A stretch of 64,000 nt of DNA, from contig NZ_JACRTE010000003.1 of NCBI RefSeq assembly GCF_014385105.1, positions 124,001-188,000 on the forward strand, given 5' to 3'. The notes under the pieces were generated by a model, which was not told where the DNA came from, ran no database searches, and was given only the letters and a program-made list of their open reading frames with translations. Position 1 is the first letter of the stretch; each line of letters starts with the position of its first letter. The stretch comes from Qingrenia yutianensis. Lineage in GTDB: Bacteria; Bacillota; Clostridia; UMGS1810. This document shows, one piece after another, positions 61,594 to 64,000 of this stretch. A program made the position numbers and the translations under genes.

Positions 61594-64000
61594 ATGAAAA
61601 AATTTTTGCATTTTGCACTGGCAGTTTCAATTATATTAAGCTCGTTTGCGTTTGAAAGCGTTTTTGCCTCACAGCACCATTTCACGCTGTTTTTGCAGGA
61701 CGAATACTATGTTTACAAAAACGGTTATGATGCTGATGATGCAGGTCTTTCGGACAGAAACAAAATCAAAAAAATAAGCGCAGACAGCGGATATGAAATG
61801 TGTTTTTCCGACGCGTCATATACGGGCAAGACGCGTTTCGGGCTTGATTTTTACGCGTCGGATGGTGCAAATGCGGAAATTTCGCTCATCGGCGCGGATA
61901 TTTCGGATATTACCGAAAAAAGCGAACTCGGCAAAATCAAAATATGCAGGAATGAAAATTTAAAAAAGCTTTCGGTTTTTTATTATAACAAAAACGGCGC
62001 CGAGCAAAGCACCGACTGCGCGTTTGACGAAAATGCGCGCTACGGCATTGACTTTGAAATCGACACAAATTTAAAGAAATTCGACGTGCTTGTTTATAAA
62101 AATATCGAGCGCACGCTTTATGAATATCTTATCGAGGACTGTCCGCTCGATATAAAATCCGAAACGGTCGGCATAAACGGCATCAGAATAAGCGCGAAAG
62201 GCGCGGAATTTAACCTTGATAATCTTTTTGTGCAAAGGAGCCGCCGAGCGGTTGAAAACAAGGTCGGTGCGTATGCGGGCGGCAAAATTCTGACCGTCTG
62301 CGCAAACAATCCGAAGGGCGAAAAGCCGTGCACCGCATATGTTGTTTTTTATGATGAAAACGGAGTTATGCAAAGCACAAAAACGTTCACGCGCAAAAAA
62401 TTTTACGACAGCTATTTTGAACGTCAGTTTGCGCTTGAAAGTGAGAAAAACGGAACATATAAAGTTTACGTCTGGGAGGACGGCATATTAAAGCCCGCCG
62501 CGGTGAAAAACACTCTTTTGATTGATGGCGGTTTTGACACTGACGGTGCGATTTTCACCGAAAATTTTGAAGATGATTTTGTTGACAACGACCTTATTTT
62601 AAGCGGAAACAAACTTGTAAACGGCTGGTCGTTCGGAAGATGGGGAAACAGTGAAAGCGCATATGACACGGGCGTTACAGCAGACGAAAAATCGGACGGT
62701 AATTATTCTTTGAAAATTGCGTCGGTGCAAAAGGGCAGAGCGGGCATTACCAAAAAAATCGCACTTCCCGAAAAGGGCTTCAGGCTTTCGTTCGACATAA
62801 AAACGTCGGAGAATTATTCGGGCAACTATCCCAAAATTCTGTTTTTGTGCTACAATGCGCAAAATCAGTTTTTCTCGCTCGCCGGTGAGGATATGCAAAT
62901 GCAGGTTAAAAACGGCGAGTGGGTGCACAACACAATAAATATCGACTGCCGGGATTTCCCCGAAGAAACTGCGAAAGTTGAGATTGCGTTTGTCACGCAG
63001 TACGACAATTCGGGCAAAACTGCGCAAGGGTTTGTTTATCTTGACAGCATAAAAGCGGACAACTACTACTTTTACACCGAATGTGACAATAAAATATCGG
63101 CAGACGGTGCAGAAACACCGTTCGCGTGGTATGAAAAGGGCAGTGCGGTGACATATACCGTGCACAGTTCGTCATACAAGGATATGGATTATATCGAGGG
63201 CATTGTGTATAATTCGTACGGCGAGGAGGTTGCGCGTGTTAAAACCGACAGTGCGGATGACGGCGAAAAATGGAGTTACACCCCCGACGGCGCGGGATTT
63301 TACAGTATTGTTTTCTTTTTGAGCACAAAAACGGGCAAGCGAATTTGCGAATACACGCCTATGAAGATGTATTACAATTCTGTTTCGGGCAAAATCGACT
63401 ATTTAAAATGGCACAGAAAAGATTTTTACGTAACACCGCACAGCCGTGTGAATATGGCGGACAGAAACGGATTTTTCGGACTTTCCATAAGTCCCGATAC
63501 GGCAAGATATTACTATGACATTGCCGATAAAATCGGATTTTCGTTTCTGCGTCTGCACGAAATTGACTGGCGCAAGGCGGAACCGCAAAACGGCACATAC
63601 GACTGGTCGGGTCTTGACGGTGTGTTTAACTACCTTAAAAACAGTGACGATATGATGTTTGACATTATCGGAAACGTTGTAAGAACGCCGAAATGGGCGT
63701 CGTCAAACGCGGACAGTGATAAATATTACGGATACATTCCGAGCGATATGACGTATTTTACCGATTTTATGACCGATATAATAAACCGATACGGCGGATA
63801 TGTTGACACCTGGGAGATATACAACGAACCGCATCTTCCGGGCGGAAGCGTGTTCTGGAACGACACCGCCGAAAACTATGTAAAGCTTTTAAAGGCAGGC
63901 TACGAAACGGCGAAGTCGGAAACAAACGGCAACGCCGGGGTGATTATGGGCGGTATCGGCGCACGGCGCTATCTTTCGTTTTACAGACGGTTTATCGAGA
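61594..64000 (+). CDS. giant secreted clan GH-A glycoside hydrolase (partial, paralogue)
   Basis: At least 802 residues, open to the right edge. Signal peptide (FLHFALAVSIILSSFAFESV), an N-terminal beta region (about 25-300), a CBM-like jelly roll (about 310-490; KSDGNYSLKIASVQKGRAG), a beta linker domain, then a TIM barrel from about 640 with acid/base Glu745 in DTWEIYNEPHLPGGSVFW. It matches the preceding glycosidase closely around the active site (NEPHVYGGSVFW and GGLGARRY versus GGIGARRY). The nucleophile and any C-terminal modules lie outside the window. Start ATG 61594 behind AGAGG. Confidence 0.88.
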   Translation, partial: MKKFLHFALAVSIILSSFAFESVFASQHHFTLFLQDEYYVYKNGYDADDAGLSDRNKIKKISADSGYEMCFSDASYTGKTRFGLDFYASDGANAEISLIGADISDITEKSELGKIKICRNENLKKLSVFYYNKNGAEQSTDCAFDENARYGIDFEIDTNLKKFDVLVYKNIERTLYEYLIEDCPLDIKSETVGINGIRISAKGAEFNLDNLFVQRSRRAVENKVGAYAGGKILTVCANNPKGEKPCTAYVVFYDENGVMQSTKTFTRKKFYDSYFERQFALESEKNGTYKVYVWEDGILKPAAVKNTLLIDGGFDTDGAIFTENFEDDFVDNDLILSGNKLVNGWSFGRWGNSESAYDTGVTADEKSDGNYSLKIASVQKGRAGITKKIALPEKGFRLSFDIKTSENYSGNYPKILFLCYNAQNQFFSLAGEDMQMQVKNGEWVHNTINIDCRDFPEETAKVEIAFVTQYDNSGKTAQGFVYLDSIKADNYYFYTECDNKISADGAETPFAWYEKGSAVTYTVHSSSYKDMDYIEGIVYNSYGEEVARVKTDSADDGEKWSYTPDGAGFYSIVFFLSTKTGKRICEYTPMKMYYNSVSGKIDYLKWHRKDFYVTPHSRVNMADRNGFFGLSISPDTARYYYDIADKIGFSFLRLHEIDWRKAEPQNGTYDWSGLDGVFNYLKNSDDMMFDIIGNVVRTPKWASSNADSDKYYGYIPSDMTYFTDFMTDIINRYGGYVDTWEIYNEPHLPGGSVFWNDTAENYVKLLKAGYETAKSETNGNAGVIMGGIGARRYLSFYRRFIE

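Overview
The window looks like the chromosome of a low-to-mid GC, Gram-positive anaerobe of the class Clostridia (Bacillota). The signs are strong GGAGG ribosome sites, frequent GTG and TTG starts, a DnaD/DnaI-type helicase loading pair, the DUF1934-argS gene pair, LuxS, SLH-anchored surface proteins with a CsaB-type pyruvyl transferase, a type I dockerin, and many secreted carbohydrate-active proteins. A gut or rumen fibre degrader is a reasonable inference, but species cannot be named from this sequence.

Layout. 1-6404 (minus strand) is a housekeeping and cell-wall operon: ddl, murI, a DUF1934 gene, argS, a secreted unknown, and an S41 protease running off the left edge. Divergent from it, 6629-8577 carries dnaD- and dnaI-like replication genes ending in stacked hairpins. 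8.6-33.9 kb looks like an accessory segment. Its left side has hairpin repeats and a truncated NlpC/P60 fragment. Its right side has a decayed serine recombinase beside two tRNA-Ser genes. Inside it are (i) an orphan solute-binding lipoprotein paired with a membrane-bound LuxR-type regulator; (ii) a tight run of about thirteen genes (12657-23658) built around YdjG/YdjH/YdjI-like proteins (zinc-ribbon membrane protein, TPM-domain protein, SPFH scaffold) with about eleven zinc ribbons, a TMEM43-like protein, a HEAT lipoprotein and an SLH protein; (iii) two giant secreted proteins, one ending in a dockerin.

34-43.7 kb returns to core-like genes: an RpiR-family regulator, luxS, upp, a phosphodiester glycosidase, a GT4-CsaB fusion, ruvX, a DUF1292 gene and a secreted leucine-rich-repeat protein. 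43.9-64 kb is a carbohydrate locus: a cytoplasmic clan GH-A glycosidase, a convergent AraC regulator, a sugar ABC importer without its own ATPase (one permease carries a frameshift at a U UUU UUA heptamer), two large envelope proteins (one with three SLH domains), two related secreted proteins, and two giant secreted clan GH-A glycosidases, the last cut by the right edge. The GH gene and the importer share an identical operator-promoter arrangement, which suggests one AraC-controlled regulon.

How the parts fit: the CsaB fusion would pyruvylate the wall polymer that SLH domains bind. The SLH and GH proteins would act at the cell surface on a polysaccharide, the importer would bring in oligosaccharides, and the cytoplasmic GH would finish degradation. 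The YdjGHI-like operon is most simply read as an envelope stress or membrane-scaffold system with unusual extra partners.
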